Shown: one piece after another, positions 16,997 to 25,769 of the stretch
Layout of the letters: each line of letters starts with the position of its first letter
How positions within the stretch are numbered: position 1 is the stretch's first letter
Source: Rhodospirillum sp047263945
GTDB lineage: Bacteria; Pseudomonadota; Alphaproteobacteria; Rhodospirillales; Rhodospirillaceae
Direction: 5' to 3'
Assembly (NCBI RefSeq): GCF_047263945.1
Contig: NZ_JBLAVB010000002.1
Span: 496,001-560,000, forward strand
Length of the DNA stretch: 64,000 bases
Notes under the pieces: model-generated
What the model was told of the DNA's origin: nothing
Database searches by the model: none
The model's input: only the letters and a program-made list of their open reading frames with translations
Translations under genes and position numbers: made by a program

Positions 16997-18658
16997 TTAG
17001 CTGTTTCTGGGGGGCGCGAATTTCGCCGCGAGGACCACCAGGATCAGCACGGGAAGGCCGATCACCGCCGTACCCACATAGAAGCTCACGTATCCCACGG
17101 CGTCAACGAAGGTGCCTCCGTATCCGGCCAGGATCTTGGGGAACAGGGTCATCAGCGAACTGAACAGAGCGTATTGCATAGCCGTGAATTGGATGCTGGT
17201 CAGGGCCGAGAGATAGGCCACGAACGCGGCGGAGGCGATCCCCGAGCTTAAGTTGTCGCCGACAATGGCGATCATCAGATAGGGCGTCTCCCCAGGGTGA
17301 ACTGCCAGAAGGGCAAACAACAGGTTTGATCCCGCCGCGAGGACCGCGCCGAGGAACAGAACCTTCATCACCCCGAACCGCAGAGCGAGCACACCCCCAA
17401 GAAATCCGCCCCCGATGGTTGTCCACAGGCCGAGGAATTTGGTGTAGGTGGCGATCTGGTCCTTGGTGAAGCCCATGTCCACGTAGAACAGATTGGCGAC
17501 GGCTCCCATGACAATATCGGCGACCCGGTAGGAGCCAATGAGAGCCAGGACCAAGAGGGCGAGCTTGCCGTAGCGCACGAAAAAATCGGCGATGGGGGCG
17601 TAGTAGGTCAAGGCCACATGGCGGCGGGAGGCAACACCTGCGACCATCAACAGCACGGCCAAACTTCCAGCACCCACCACGGAAAGGACAAAGCGCAGGC
17701 AGCCCGCCAAGAAACCGGCGAGGTGGGTCGCGAGGCCCCAATTCTCGCTCATGGCTTTAGAGAGACCGGCGATCCAGGTCTCGGTGAGAAGGAACGTGGT
17801 GAGAAACCCCGCCGCAGCAAGGATGACCACGGCGACGAAGCGGGCTTGGTCCCGGGTTCGGCCTGGGCTCTCGTCGGCGGTACGGCCTTCGACCACCGGT
17901 TCAGGCACCATCAGGGTGGTGAGGATCCCCACCCCCACGCAGAGCGCCATGGCCTTGTAGACCATCCCCCAACTGGCGGCGTCATAAACGTCCCCGTGCT
18001 CCAGGGCCGAGGCGAGCCAGAGGGATCCGGCTCCGGCCACCAGCATGCCGACCCGATAGCCACCGATATACATGGCTGACATCATGGATTGAAGTTCCGG
18101 CTCCGCCGCTTCGATGCGGTAGGCATCCAGCACCACGTCCTGGGTGGCAGAGGAAAAGCCGATGATCACGGCGCCGATGGCGGTCAGGGTCAGGCTGGTG
18201 GCCGGGTCAAAGGATCCGGTCCAGACCATACCGACGCAGAGGGCCGATTGGGCGAGCAGCATCCACCCCCGCCGCCGCCCCAGCCAAGGGGTGAGGATCG
18301 GCAGGCGCAGCCGGTCAACCAGGGGAGCCCAGACGAATTTGACCGAATAGGCCAAGGCGGCCCAACTCAGCATGGTGACCGTCGAGCGGTCCACTCCTGC
18401 TTCCCGCAGCCAGACCGAAAGGGTGGAAAAGACCAGCAGCAATGGCAGACCCGAGGAGAACCCCAGGAAGAACATGCGCCCCACCCGGGTATCCCCGGCG
18501 GCGAGGATGGCATCTCTCCAGCGCTGGGGCAGCGGCGCGAGCAAGGCGTGTCCCAGGGCGGCGAGTCCGACAGCGCAAGCCAAGTTGGCGATGACGGCCC
18601 CCGTCCCTCTTGGAAAAACGCGCAGACGCCAGGGCGCGGGAACGGAGGTCTCGGTCAT
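16997..18658 (-). CDS. AmpG-like MFS permease (muropeptide transporter family)
   Basis: 553 residues with about 12-14 hydrophobic helices. The first long conserved block (FFLGFSSGLPLLLVFSTLSVWL, then YSVKFVWAPLVDRL) is the AmpG signature, and GFSSATQDVVLDAYRIE follows. AmpG imports anhydro-muropeptides for cell-wall recycling. The protein is longer than many AmpGs, with an extra N-terminal ~45 residues. ATG 18658 is used because codons further upstream derive from a repeat element. No ampD, nagZ or beta-lactamase gene is nearby, so the substrate is inferred from family only. Confidence 0.82.
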   Translation of the reverse strand: MTETSVPAPWRLRVFPRGTGAVIANLACAVGLAALGHALLAPLPQRWRDAILAAGDTRVGRMFFLGFSSGLPLLLVFSTLSVWLREAGVDRSTVTMLSWAALAYSVKFVWAPLVDRLRLPILTPWLGRRRGWMLLAQSALCVGMVWTGSFDPATSLTLTAIGAVIIGFSSATQDVVLDAYRIEAAEPELQSMMSAMYIGGYRVGMLVAGAGSLWLASALEHGDVYDAASWGMVYKAMALCVGVGILTTLMVPEPVVEGRTADESPGRTRDQARFVAVVILAAAGFLTTFLLTETWIAGLSKAMSENWGLATHLAGFLAGCLRFVLSVVGAGSLAVLLMVAGVASRRHVALTYYAPIADFFVRYGKLALLVLALIGSYRVADIVMGAVANLFYVDMGFTKDQIATYTKFLGLWTTIGGGFLGGVLALRFGVMKVLFLGAVLAAGSNLLFALLAVHPGETPYLMIAIVGDNLSSGIASAAFVAYLSALTSIQFTAMQYALFSSLMTLFPKILAGYGGTFVDAVGYVSFYVGTAVIGLPVLILVVLAAKFAPPRNS

Positions 18659-18764
18659 GGCGGATATCCTGCTGGAAAGAGGTGACTCAGGGAGCCAGAA
18701 AGCCCGAGTTGCGTCAAGGGTTTGGGGAAGAGCTTCTGGCTTTGTCCCGGCCTTCAAGGGGTCT

Positions 18765-18885
18765 GTTTTCCCGTCACGGGGCTTTGCCCCGTTCCCCACT
18801 GGGGCCGAACGGCCCCAGACCCCAGGCCATAAAAAAATGGGTTTGAGCAATCGCCCAAAAAAAGACGAGACACTGTCGAGTATTG
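18765..18885. repeat. GC-rich element D, copy upstream of the AmpG-like gene
   Basis: Shares CCCGTCACGGGGCTTTGCCC, the GGGGCCGAACGGCCCC palindrome and the AATCGCCCAAAAAAA right end with the copy at 14961-15176. It is shorter in the middle. Its right end again carries a small GACGAG...CTGTCGAG hairpin next to an A run. Confidence 0.65.
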
Positions 18886-18914
18886 CGATGTGGAACACAC
18901 AAAGACAGTGAATT

Positions 18915-19127
18915 TCACGATCTTGCTGCCTCTTCAATGATCCATTCGGAAAAGGAGTGAATCGGACCTTCGTTCAATCTGATCGGTTCTTGGATGACGA
19001 GGCAAAAAGTCTTGGAGATTCCTTTGCCCTCCGGCCAGGTTGCCGAAGCTACGATATTCTGTATGAAACACGAGAGTGATTCATTGTTTACGCTAAACCA
19101 AAGGTCAGGGGCCTGATTCCTTTTAAA
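18915..19127 (-). pseudogene. Probable truncated gene remnant, 71 codons, no start
   Basis: A frame open from about 19127 down to a TGA at 18915-18917 translates to a protein-like sequence (for example IVASATWPEGKGISKTF and SFSEWIIEEAARS). Base composition is more A/T-rich than the surrounding genes. There is no ATG, GTG or TTG with a ribosome site at its left end; instead the frame runs into repeat element D. The simplest reading is the 3' end of a gene cut off by repeat insertion or deletion. I do not recognise the family. Confidence 0.4.
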
Positions 19128-19197
19128 CGCATGGGATCAAAGGGTTTGTAACCCTTTGCGGGTCTGGGCGGAGCCCAGAGTTTTGTAAGGGCGTGGT
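19128..19197. repeat. GC-rich element D, short copy
   Basis: GCATGGGATCAAAGGG, then ACCCTTTGCGGGTCTGGGC and AGCCCAGAG, match the right part of the copy at 27478-27606. It contains small palindromes only. Confidence 0.6.
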
Positions 19198-19225
19198 CAG
19201 GACCTTAAAGAGATGGCGCCGGATA

Positions 19226-19258
19226 CAAGAAAAGGGCGGCCCCATGGGACCGCCCTTT
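19226..19258 (-). terminator. Intrinsic terminator of typA
   Basis: On the minus strand AAAGGGCGG and CCGCCCTTT form a 9-bp stem (19231-19239 with 19250-19258) followed by TTTTCTT. It lies just beyond the typA stop. Confidence 0.85.
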
Positions 19259-19285
19259 CCGTAACCGTCACACCGATCGAGGCTG

Positions 19286-21121
19286 TTATCCCTCGACGGT
19301 TTTCGCTTTCTTCTTCCGCTCATGCGGATCCAGGTAGCGCTTGCGCAGACGGATGGTCTTCGGCGTCACCTCGACCAACTCGTCGTCCTGAATGTAGGCC
19401 AGCGCCTCTTCCAGGCTCATGCGGACCGGCGGGACCAGGCGGATGGCCTCATCCTTGCCCGAGGCGCGGATGTTGGTCAGCTGCTTGGCCTTCAGGATGT
19501 TCAGCTCCAGGTCATTGCCCCGGCTGTGCTCGCCGATGATCATGCCCTCGTAGACCTTGTTGCCCGGCTCGATGAACATCTTGCCGCGGTCCTGAAGGTT
19601 GAAGATGGCGTATGCCACCGCTTCGCCCTGGCCGTTGGAGATCAGCACACCCTCGCGGCGGCCTTCGATCACCCCCTTGTGGGGAGCGTAGCCGTGGAAC
19701 AACCGGTTCATCACGCCGGTTCCCCGGGTGTCCGTGAGGAACTCCCCATGGTAGCCGATCAGACCGCGAGAGGGAGCGTGGAAGACCAGACGGGACTTGC
19801 CACCGCCGGACGGCTTCATTTCCTGAAGCTCGGCCTTGCGCAGGGACATCTTCTCGACCACGGCGCCCGAGAACTCGTCATCCACGTCGATGACGACTTC
19901 TTCGATCGGCTCCATGCGTTGACCGTTCTCGTCGGTCTGGAACAGAACGCGCGGGCGGGAGATGGACAGCTCGAAGCCCTCGCGCCGCATGGTCTCGATC
20001 AGCACGCCGAGCTGCAGTTCGCCGCGACCGGCGACCTCGAAGGCGTCCTTGTCTTCGGTTTCGCGGATCTGGATGGCCACGTTGCCCTCGGCCTCCCGGT
20101 CCAGGCGGGCGGCGATGACACGGCTGGTCAGCTTGGTGCCTTCCTGACCGGCGAGCGGCGAGTCATTGACCTGGAAGGTCATGGCCAGTGTCGGCGGATC
20201 GATGGGGATGGCCTTCAGGGCCTCGGTGACGTCCATGGCGCAGATGGTATCGGCCACGTTGGCCTTGGCCATACCGGCGATGGCGATGATATCGCCTGCG
20301 TCGGCTTCTTCCACGGGCACCCGGTCGAGGCCGCGGAAAGCCAGAATCTTCGACGCCCGGCCCTGTTCCAGCAATACACCCTCGCGGGAGAGCGCCTTGA
20401 TGGGCATGTTCATCTTGATTTTGCCCGTCTCGATGCGACCGGTCAGGATGCGACCCAGGTAGGGGTCCGCTTCCAGGGTGGTGGCCAGCATGGTGAAAGG
20501 GGCATCGATGTTCCGAGCGGGCTTGGGCACATGTTCACAGATCAGGGTGAACAGGGGCTCCAGCGTCAGCCCTTCGGTTCCGCCTTCGATTTGCTCCAGG
20601 TCGGTCACCGCCCAGCCGTTGCGCCCAGAGGCGTAGAGGGTCGGGAAATCGAGCTGGTGGTCATCGGCGCCCAGATTGGCGAACAGGTCGAAAACCTCGT
20701 CGTGGACCTCGTAGGCCCGGGCGTCGGAGCGGTCGACTTTGTTGATGATGACGATGGGGCGCAGGCCCAGGGCGAGTGCCTTGCTCAGCACGAACTTGGT
20801 CTGGGGCAGGGGCCCCTCCGCTGCGTCGCAGAGAAGGACGACGCCGTCGACCATGGACAGGATGCGTTCCACCTCGCCACCGAAGTCGGCGTGGCCCGGG
20901 GTGTCGACAATGTTCACGCGCACCCCCTTCCACTCCACCGAGGTGGGTTTGGCGAGGATGGTGATACCCCGTTCCTTTTCCAGGTCGTTGGAATCGAGCG
21001 CGCGCTCGTCCACCTTCTGGTTGTCACGGAACGTGCCGCTTTGCTTGAGCAGCGAGTCCACCAGGGTGGTTTTGCCGTGGTCGACGTGCGCGATGATCGC
21101 GATGTTGCGGAGGGTGCTCAT
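19286..21121 (-). CDS. typA: Translational GTPase TypA/BipA
   Basis: 611 residues, full length. The GTPase motifs are in order: G1 AHVDHGKTTLVDSL, the effector threonine in RGITILAKPTS, G3 DTPGHADFG, G4 NKVDR. Elongation-factor-like domains II, III and V and the BipA-specific C-terminal domain follow, ending in a Lys-rich tail. The protein binds ribosomes and aids assembly and stress or cold adaptation. The start at 21121 gives the canonical N terminus. It lies 12 bases downstream of the PfkB-family kinase gene, so the two are probably cotranscribed. Confidence 0.96.
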   Translation of the reverse strand: MSTLRNIAIIAHVDHGKTTLVDSLLKQSGTFRDNQKVDERALDSNDLEKERGITILAKPTSVEWKGVRVNIVDTPGHADFGGEVERILSMVDGVVLLCDAAEGPLPQTKFVLSKALALGLRPIVIINKVDRSDARAYEVHDEVFDLFANLGADDHQLDFPTLYASGRNGWAVTDLEQIEGGTEGLTLEPLFTLICEHVPKPARNIDAPFTMLATTLEADPYLGRILTGRIETGKIKMNMPIKALSREGVLLEQGRASKILAFRGLDRVPVEEADAGDIIAIAGMAKANVADTICAMDVTEALKAIPIDPPTLAMTFQVNDSPLAGQEGTKLTSRVIAARLDREAEGNVAIQIRETEDKDAFEVAGRGELQLGVLIETMRREGFELSISRPRVLFQTDENGQRMEPIEEVVIDVDDEFSGAVVEKMSLRKAELQEMKPSGGGKSRLVFHAPSRGLIGYHGEFLTDTRGTGVMNRLFHGYAPHKGVIEGRREGVLISNGQGEAVAYAIFNLQDRGKMFIEPGNKVYEGMIIGEHSRGNDLELNILKAKQLTNIRASGKDEAIRLVPPVRMSLEEALAYIQDDELVEVTPKTIRLRKRYLDPHERKKKAKTVEG

Positions 21122-21133
21122 GGGAGTGTTCTT

Positions 21134-22129
21134 TTAGCCCAACTTTTCCTTGACGAGTTCGGCCAGGGAGGAAACCTCCGGGCGGGCACCGAAGTGGGAA
21201 ACCACTTCCGCAGCCGCGATGGCCCCGATGCGCGCGCAGAGCTTGGGCTCGTACCCGCGGCAATAGCCGAACAGAAAACCGGCGGCGAACTGATCGCCAG
21301 CCCCGGTGGTGTCGACCAGATGTGTCACCGGTTCGGCGGGCACATCGGTCATATCGGTGGCGGTAACGACCCGGCACCCCTTGGCGCTTCTGGTCAGGGC
21401 GGCGAGTTCCACCTTGCCCTGCACGGCCTTGGCTGCCGTTTCGAAGTCGTCGGTGTCGTACAGCGCCATGATTTCGGTTTCATTGGCGAACAGGATGTCG
21501 ACGTGGTTGTTCACCAAATCCAGGAACTCGGCCTTATGCCGGTCCACGCAAAAAGAATCGGACAGGGACAGCGAGAACTTACGCCCTGCGTTGCGGGCGT
21601 GGTCAGCGGCTTTGACGATGGCCTGCTTGGCCGCATCCATGTCCCACAGGTACCCTTCGACATAGGTGACCTTGGACTCCTGGATCAGGGTGGCGTCGAT
21701 GTCATCGGGACCCAACTGGGTGCAGGCCCCCAGGAAGGTGCTCATGGTGCGCTCGGCGTCCGGGGTTACCAGGATCATGCAGCGGGCGGTGGAGATCTCG
21801 CCAGACAACGGCTTGGTGTCGAAGGTGGCGCCGATGGAGGTGATGTCGTGGCGGAAGATCTTCCCCAGGCCGTCATCGTTGACCTTGCCAATATAGGCGA
21901 CCCGTGCCCCCAGGGAAGCCAAACCGGCGATGGTATTGCCTGCCGAGCCGCCAGAGGATTCGATGCCCGGACCCATGGCCCCGTAAAGCTTTTCCGCCTG
22001 GGCTTCGTCAACCAGGATCATGGCGCCCTTGGGCAGCGCATGGGTGGTCAGGAAGGCGTCATCGGCATTTGCCAGCACGTCGACAATCGCGTTGCCAATT
22101 CCGGCCACGTCGAAACGGGGTTCGGCCAT
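21134..22129 (-). CDS. PfkB-family kinase, adenosine kinase-like
   Basis: 331 residues. Both PfkB signatures are present: an N-terminal SSGGSAGNTIAGLASLGARVAYIGK and a C-terminal DTTGAGDQFAAGFLFGYCRG carrying the catalytic Asp and anion hole. The N-terminal VAGIGNAIVDVLA resembles adenosine kinases of alphaproteobacteria, which phosphorylate adenosine to AMP. Sugar kinase activity cannot be excluded from sequence alone. It is the first gene of a probable two-gene unit with typA. Confidence 0.88.
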   Translation of the reverse strand: MAEPRFDVAGIGNAIVDVLANADDAFLTTHALPKGAMILVDEAQAEKLYGAMGPGIESSGGSAGNTIAGLASLGARVAYIGKVNDDGLGKIFRHDITSIGATFDTKPLSGEISTARCMILVTPDAERTMSTFLGACTQLGPDDIDATLIQESKVTYVEGYLWDMDAAKQAIVKAADHARNAGRKFSLSLSDSFCVDRHKAEFLDLVNNHVDILFANETEIMALYDTDDFETAAKAVQGKVELAALTRSAKGCRVVTATDMTDVPAEPVTHLVDTTGAGDQFAAGFLFGYCRGYEPKLCARIGAIAAAEVVSHFGARPEVSSLAELVKEKLG

Positions 22130-22598
22130 GAAATCCTCTCGTCCATTTTATTGTAAGGAGTCCGTGTCCGGGCCCTGTCCAGCCTTTCGGCCGACGAGTC
22201 CAACGTCCAGGTGGGGTTGTCCCCCTTGGGCGGCAGTTGCCGGGGGCCTTCCTGATCCGTTGTGGAACGGTCCTGGCCCGAATGCGATCCACCCACGCGT
22301 CTCGTGGGCCGATGGGGCCGGGCCGCAGTATACTTGTGACGGCCCGGATCACAAGGCGGCGTGCGGTCCTGTCCCAGGTTTTTCCCAGCTTTTTGGGGGG
22401 CAAACCTTGCGTTAAAGGGCGGAAACCCTCACATTCGAGCGATTCCGCGATGCGAAAAAATAATCGTGGGAGGGGGAAAAGCGGGCATCGATTTTCCGTC
22501 TTCTGCCACTTAAACCTATTGCAATCGACCATGCGCATGGATCCGGGTCGATTCGACCAGCATCCGGTGCGATCCAATCGAGAAGGACCGACGACCCC
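22130..22598. other. Gene-free divergent region with hairpins
   Basis: About 470 bases between divergent genes (PfkB kinase and EI24). Frames on both strands lack coding character. Two hairpins stand out: CCCACG/CGTGGG near 22293-22310 and a perfect 8-bp CCGGGCCG/CGGCCCGG (about 22318-22347). A T/G-rich segment (GGTTTTTCCCAGCTTTTTGG) follows. The stretch could hold two promoters and possibly a small RNA, but none can be named. Confidence 0.45.
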
Positions 22599-23279
22599 AT
22601 GTTTTCCGCCCTGATGAAGGCCTTTGGCCAGCTAGGAGACCCACGGATCCGCAAAGTTTTGCTCCTCTCCCTCGGGCTGACCCTGCTGGGATATGTGGCG
22701 TTGGTTGCGGGTTTGTCGGCCCTGGCGACCGTGATCCAAGCGACGGGTATTGATTTGTTGGACACCGCCATCGACTGGCTGGCCGGAACTGCGGTGATGT
22801 TTGTGGCCCTGCTGTTCTTTCCGGCTCTTGTAACGCTGATTTCCAGTTTCTTCCTGGAGGAGGTGGCAGACGCCGTGGATGCGCGTCACTATCCGGCCCT
22901 GCCCTCTCCCCGGAAGAGTCCATTGATCGAGACTCTTGTGTCGTCGATCAAGTTCACGCTGGTGATGGTGCTGCTGAATATCGTCGTCATCCCCTTATAT
23001 TTCATTCCCGGGATTGGCTTGTTCCTGTTCTATGGACTGAATGGCTATCTGCTTAGCCGGGAGTATCTGGAGCTGGTCGCCCATCGGCGTATGGTACCAA
23101 AGGAGGCGAAAGGTCTGAGGTCCCGGTATCAGGGCCGCCTTTGGATTCTTGGAGCGGCGACGGCGTTCTTGACCACCATTCCCATCCTCAACCTGCTGGC
23201 GCCGATCATTGGGACGGCGGCCATGGTGCATATGGTGGAATCCCTTCGGCGCAAGGATGCTGTGTCCAAGGGCGTCTGA
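22599..23279 (+). CDS. EI24 domain-containing membrane protein (CysZ-like)
   Basis: 226 residues with about four to five hydrophobic helices (for example VLLLSLGLTLLGYVALVAGL and FTLVMVLLNIVVIPLYFIPG) and the family pattern NGYLLSREYLELVAHRR. EI24/CysZ-type proteins include sulfate permeases, but no cys genes are nearby, so transport of sulfate is only a possibility. The ATG at 22599 lies after GAAGGA. The bactofilin gene follows on the same strand. Confidence 0.8.
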   Translation: MFSALMKAFGQLGDPRIRKVLLLSLGLTLLGYVALVAGLSALATVIQATGIDLLDTAIDWLAGTAVMFVALLFFPALVTLISSFFLEEVADAVDARHYPALPSPRKSPLIETLVSSIKFTLVMVLLNIVVIPLYFIPGIGLFLFYGLNGYLLSREYLELVAHRRMVPKEAKGLRSRYQGRLWILGAATAFLTTIPILNLLAPIIGTAAMVHMVESLRRKDAVSKGV

Positions 23280-23437
23280 TGACTTGAAGCCCCCTTGTGG
23301 CGCGGATAAAGTGGAGGTATGCGTGGCAGCGACGGAACCGGGGGGGCGCTGCGGCGGAGACTTCATTTGGCGGGTGGGCTAGGGAGCGGTTCCTGGACCC
23401 AACGAGCCACTTTATGCCAGGAAAGAGCCAATCGCCC

Positions 23438-24184
23438 ATGTTCGGACGTAAGACACCCAACCAGCCCACGCGCAAGGAATCCACCGGTTCCGACAAGACG
23501 GATGCAAAGTCCGAAGCAGATTCGGTTCAGGATGCAGGTGCTTTGACCGACGGGCAAGACGCCACAGAATTCAGGCCCAAGGGAGCCGCTGCCTTCACTC
23601 CCTCGGGGGACACCCCCAGCTTTACACCCGATAGTCGAGCAGCGCCGACGTTCACTCCGCCATCGAGCGTGGCGGCTCCTCCCTTGAAACCGTTTGCCCA
23701 GCGAGGCACCCAGATGCCCAGCCGTCCCATGCAGACCTCCTACAAGCAGCAGGATATGCCCAGACGGGGCATGGATATTCCGGGCCATGGGGGCCATGGG
23801 GGCCGTCGGACCGATGCCGTGTCTCCCGTCGGGGATGGAAAAACCTTGACAGTCGGTCGGGAAATCCAACTCTCCGGAGAAATCTCTGCCTGCGACCATT
23901 TGGTGGTGGAGGGTAAAGTTCAGGCAAACTTGGCCAACGCCCGCATTTTGGAAGTCGCCGAAGGGGGGCAATTTCTCGGCAAGGTCACCATCGAGGAAGC
24001 CGATATCAGCGGCCTGTTCGAAGGAGAAATGACCGTGACTCGTCTGGTGACCGTGCGCCCCACGGGAAAGGTTTCGGGAATACTTCGTTACGAATCCTTG
24101 GTGGTTGAGGATGGGGGGAAAGTTCAGGGAACTGTCTCGCCTTTATCCGATGATGATGACGACGACAACAATGGTTCGGTCTGA
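23438..24184 (+). CDS. Bactofilin (polymer-forming cytoskeletal protein)
   Basis: 248 residues. The first ~130 are low-complexity, rich in Pro, Thr, Ser and Lys (FTPSGDTPSFTPDSR-type repeats) and presumably disordered. The bactofilin core (~130-235) is a right-handed beta-helix with regular glycine and hydrophobic spacing (ISACDHLVVEGKVQANLANA, DISGLFEGEMTVTRLV). A run of Asp (DDDDDD) ends the protein. Bactofilins form nucleotide-free filaments that localise cell-wall enzymes or stalks. ATG 23438 is chosen because GGAAAGAG precedes it. It overlaps the next lipoprotein gene by 14 bases, suggesting coupled translation. Confidence 0.9.
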   Translation: MFGRKTPNQPTRKESTGSDKTDAKSEADSVQDAGALTDGQDATEFRPKGAAAFTPSGDTPSFTPDSRAAPTFTPPSSVAAPPLKPFAQRGTQMPSRPMQTSYKQQDMPRRGMDIPGHGGHGGRRTDAVSPVGDGKTLTVGREIQLSGEISACDHLVVEGKVQANLANARILEVAEGGQFLGKVTIEEADISGLFEGEMTVTRLVTVRPTGKVSGILRYESLVVEDGGKVQGTVSPLSDDDDDDNNGSV

Positions 24185-24614
24185 TCTTGGGGTGCGACGG
24201 AAGTCCCCTTTCCTTCTGGTACCCTTGAGAACCACAAGTTTTTTGGTGGCGATGTTGGGTTTGGCGGCGTGTCAAACCACCGAGTCAGCGAAGCTGCTTG
24301 ATGGGGTCAAGATACCCCCCCTGCCCATCTCCTCCCCCCGGGAAATGATGGGCAAGGAAGGGAAGGCCCTTCGGGCTGCCCTGGGCAAACCGGCTCTGTT
24401 GCGTCAGGAATCTCCGGCCCAGGTCTGGCAATACCTGGGGGCGTCCTGCGTCCTCGACTTTTTCCTCTACGAGGAAGACGGCGGCCAGATGCGGGTGACC
24501 CACATCGAAAGCCGGGGACGGACTGGTGGATCTGTCAGGCCAGATCTCTGTCTGCAAGACGTCCATCGGACCCGCTATCTGTCTGCCAATGGGGGTGGAC
24601 AGGCTGGGGTGTGA
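24171..24614 (+). CDS. Small putative outer-membrane lipoprotein
   Basis: 147 residues from ATG 24171. A basic N terminus and hydrophobic stretch lead to a lipobox LGLAACQ, so the mature protein would begin at that Cys. The mature part has KEGKALRAALGKPALLRQE, then QVWQYLGASCVLDFFLYEE, a layout seen in small alphaproteobacterial lipoproteins that resemble the SmpA/BamE fold; I infer no function beyond that. The start overlaps the bactofilin end. An earlier Met in the poly-Asp region is possible but would precede the signal peptide by many residues. Confidence 0.75.
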   Translation: MVRSDLGVRRKSPFLLVPLRTTSFLVAMLGLAACQTTESAKLLDGVKIPPLPISSPREMMGKEGKALRAALGKPALLRQESPAQVWQYLGASCVLDFFLYEEDGGQMRVTHIESRGRTGGSVRPDLCLQDVHRTRYLSANGGGQAGV

Positions 24615-24630
24615 CCGGATGACGGTTTCG

Positions 24631-24746
24631 AGAGCATCGAGCGGAAAAGTGGGCACCGGTTTTCCGGTCCACTCGATGCTCAACTTATTGAATTTAGATC
24701 AAATTACCCACCCTGAATCGATTCCGATTTAGGGCGGTTTGATCTA
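24631..24746. repeat. Bipartite palindromic repeat B, compact copy
   Basis: Palindrome 1 (24631-24681) runs from AGAGCATCGAGCGGAAAAGT to CCACTCGATGCTC. Palindrome 2 (24694-24746) runs from TTAGATCAAATTACCC to GGCGGTTTGATCTA. Lacking the extra loop of the copy at 8965, it defines the minimal element. It sits between the lipoprotein gene and nth (convergent), ending 6 bases from the nth stop. Confidence 0.85.
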
Positions 24747-24752
24747 GGGCGG

Positions 24753-25430
24753 TCAGGCCAAAATCTTATCCTTGAACAGACAGACCTCGGTGACCGGGCA
24801 AACCGGGCAATCGGGTTTGCGTGCCTTGCAGATATAGCGGCCATGCAGGATCAACCAGTGATGGGCGTGTTGGGCAAAGGCCGGAGGAACGATCCGCTCT
24901 AGCAATAACTCCACAGCCAAGGGTGTCTTGCCGGGGGCAAGGCCGGTTCTGTTGGAGACCCGGAACAGGTGAGTGTCCACCGCGATAGTTGGCTGGCCAA
25001 AGGCGATGTTCAAGACCACATTGGCGGTCTTCCGGCCCACGCCGGGGAGTTTTTCCAGGGCTTCCCGGTCCGGGGGAACGGAGCCTGCGTGTTCGGCGAT
25101 CAGGGCTTCGGACAGGGCGATGACGTTCTTGGCCTTGGTATTGAACAGGCCGATGGTCTTGATGTAGTCACGAACCCGGTCCAACCCCAGAGCCACCATC
25201 TTTTCCGGTGTATCGGCCACCTTGAACAGGGGGCCGGTGGCTTTGTTCACGCCCTTATCTGTGGCTTGGGCTGACAGAACCACAGCGACCAGCAGGGTAT
25301 AGGGGTTGACGTAGTCCAGTTCGCCCTTCGGTTCCGGATTGGCTTCGGCGAGCAGGGAGAAAAACCGCTCAATCTTCTCCCTGGAGAGCTTGGACCGGGG
25401 GAGGGATTTCGTTTTGGGTGCGGTGGCCAT
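24753..25430 (-). CDS. nth: Endonuclease III
   Basis: 225 residues. The helix-hairpin-helix with catalytic Lys is LPGVGRKTANVVL, the catalytic Asp is in AVDTHLFRV, and the [4Fe-4S] ligands follow the family spacing C-x6-C-x2-C-x5-C (CKARKPDCPVCPVTEVC). The enzyme removes oxidised pyrimidines and nicks the abasic site in base-excision repair. ATG 25430 gives a normal N terminus with a basic lead-in; the upstream extension does not resemble the family. A repair methyltransferase gene lies divergently nearby. Confidence 0.96.
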   Translation of the reverse strand: MATAPKTKSLPRSKLSREKIERFFSLLAEANPEPKGELDYVNPYTLLVAVVLSAQATDKGVNKATGPLFKVADTPEKMVALGLDRVRDYIKTIGLFNTKAKNVIALSEALIAEHAGSVPPDREALEKLPGVGRKTANVVLNIAFGQPTIAVDTHLFRVSNRTGLAPGKTPLAVELLLERIVPPAFAQHAHHWLILHGRYICKARKPDCPVCPVTEVCLFKDKILA

Positions 25431-25529
25431 GGGCAGCCCCTTTTGCAAGTCAGCAAGAACCGGGTGGGGGGCGCTATGGCCCATCCCTAGTGTGGGGGCA
25501 TGCTTACACCACATTCAAGGGATCTCGCC

Positions 25530-25769
25530 ATGGTTGACACCAGTCTTTCCCGGGTTCGTCGCGCAACCCACTTTTTAATGCGCCGCCGTCTCTCCACCCT
25601 CTGGACGGTCCTGTGGACAACCTGCGAGGCGCACCTTGAACGGCGGAGGCAATTGCGCGCTCTCGCCGCGCTGGACGATGCGGCCCTGAAGGATCTGGGC
25701 TTGAGCCGGGCGGATGTGGAATATTGGTCCGAACCGCCCGTCCGGAGCACTGACCTATGGATGCGCTGA
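25530..25769 (+). CDS. DUF1127 small protein
   Basis: 79 residues from ATG 25530. The C-terminal half has the DUF1127 pattern: Arg-rich ERRRQLRALAALDDAALKDL followed by LGLSRADVEY. Such small proteins are abundant in alphaproteobacteria, and some are linked to phosphate and carbon metabolism or RNA turnover. It overlaps the start of the AraC/methyltransferase gene by 13 bases, so the two are likely cotranscribed and coupled. Confidence 0.82.
   Translation: MVDTSLSRVRRATHFLMRRRLSTLWTVLWTTCEAHLERRRQLRALAALDDAALKDLGLSRADVEYWSEPPVRSTDLWMR

Larger units (their letters stand above)
18659..19285. other. Repeat-rich gap between the AmpG-like gene and typA
   Basis: About 630 bases. It holds two copies of GC-rich element D, a 71-codon gene remnant on the minus strand (18915-19127), and the typA terminator (19226-19258). 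No intact gene is visible. Confidence 0.6.

Noticed and set aside
19322..22156. A 944-codon open frame on the plus strand opposite typA and the PfkB kinase
   Set aside because: It is exactly antisense to two well-identified genes, and its translation is His/Gly/Asp-rich with no domain pattern. It is a by-product of high GC and codon bias.
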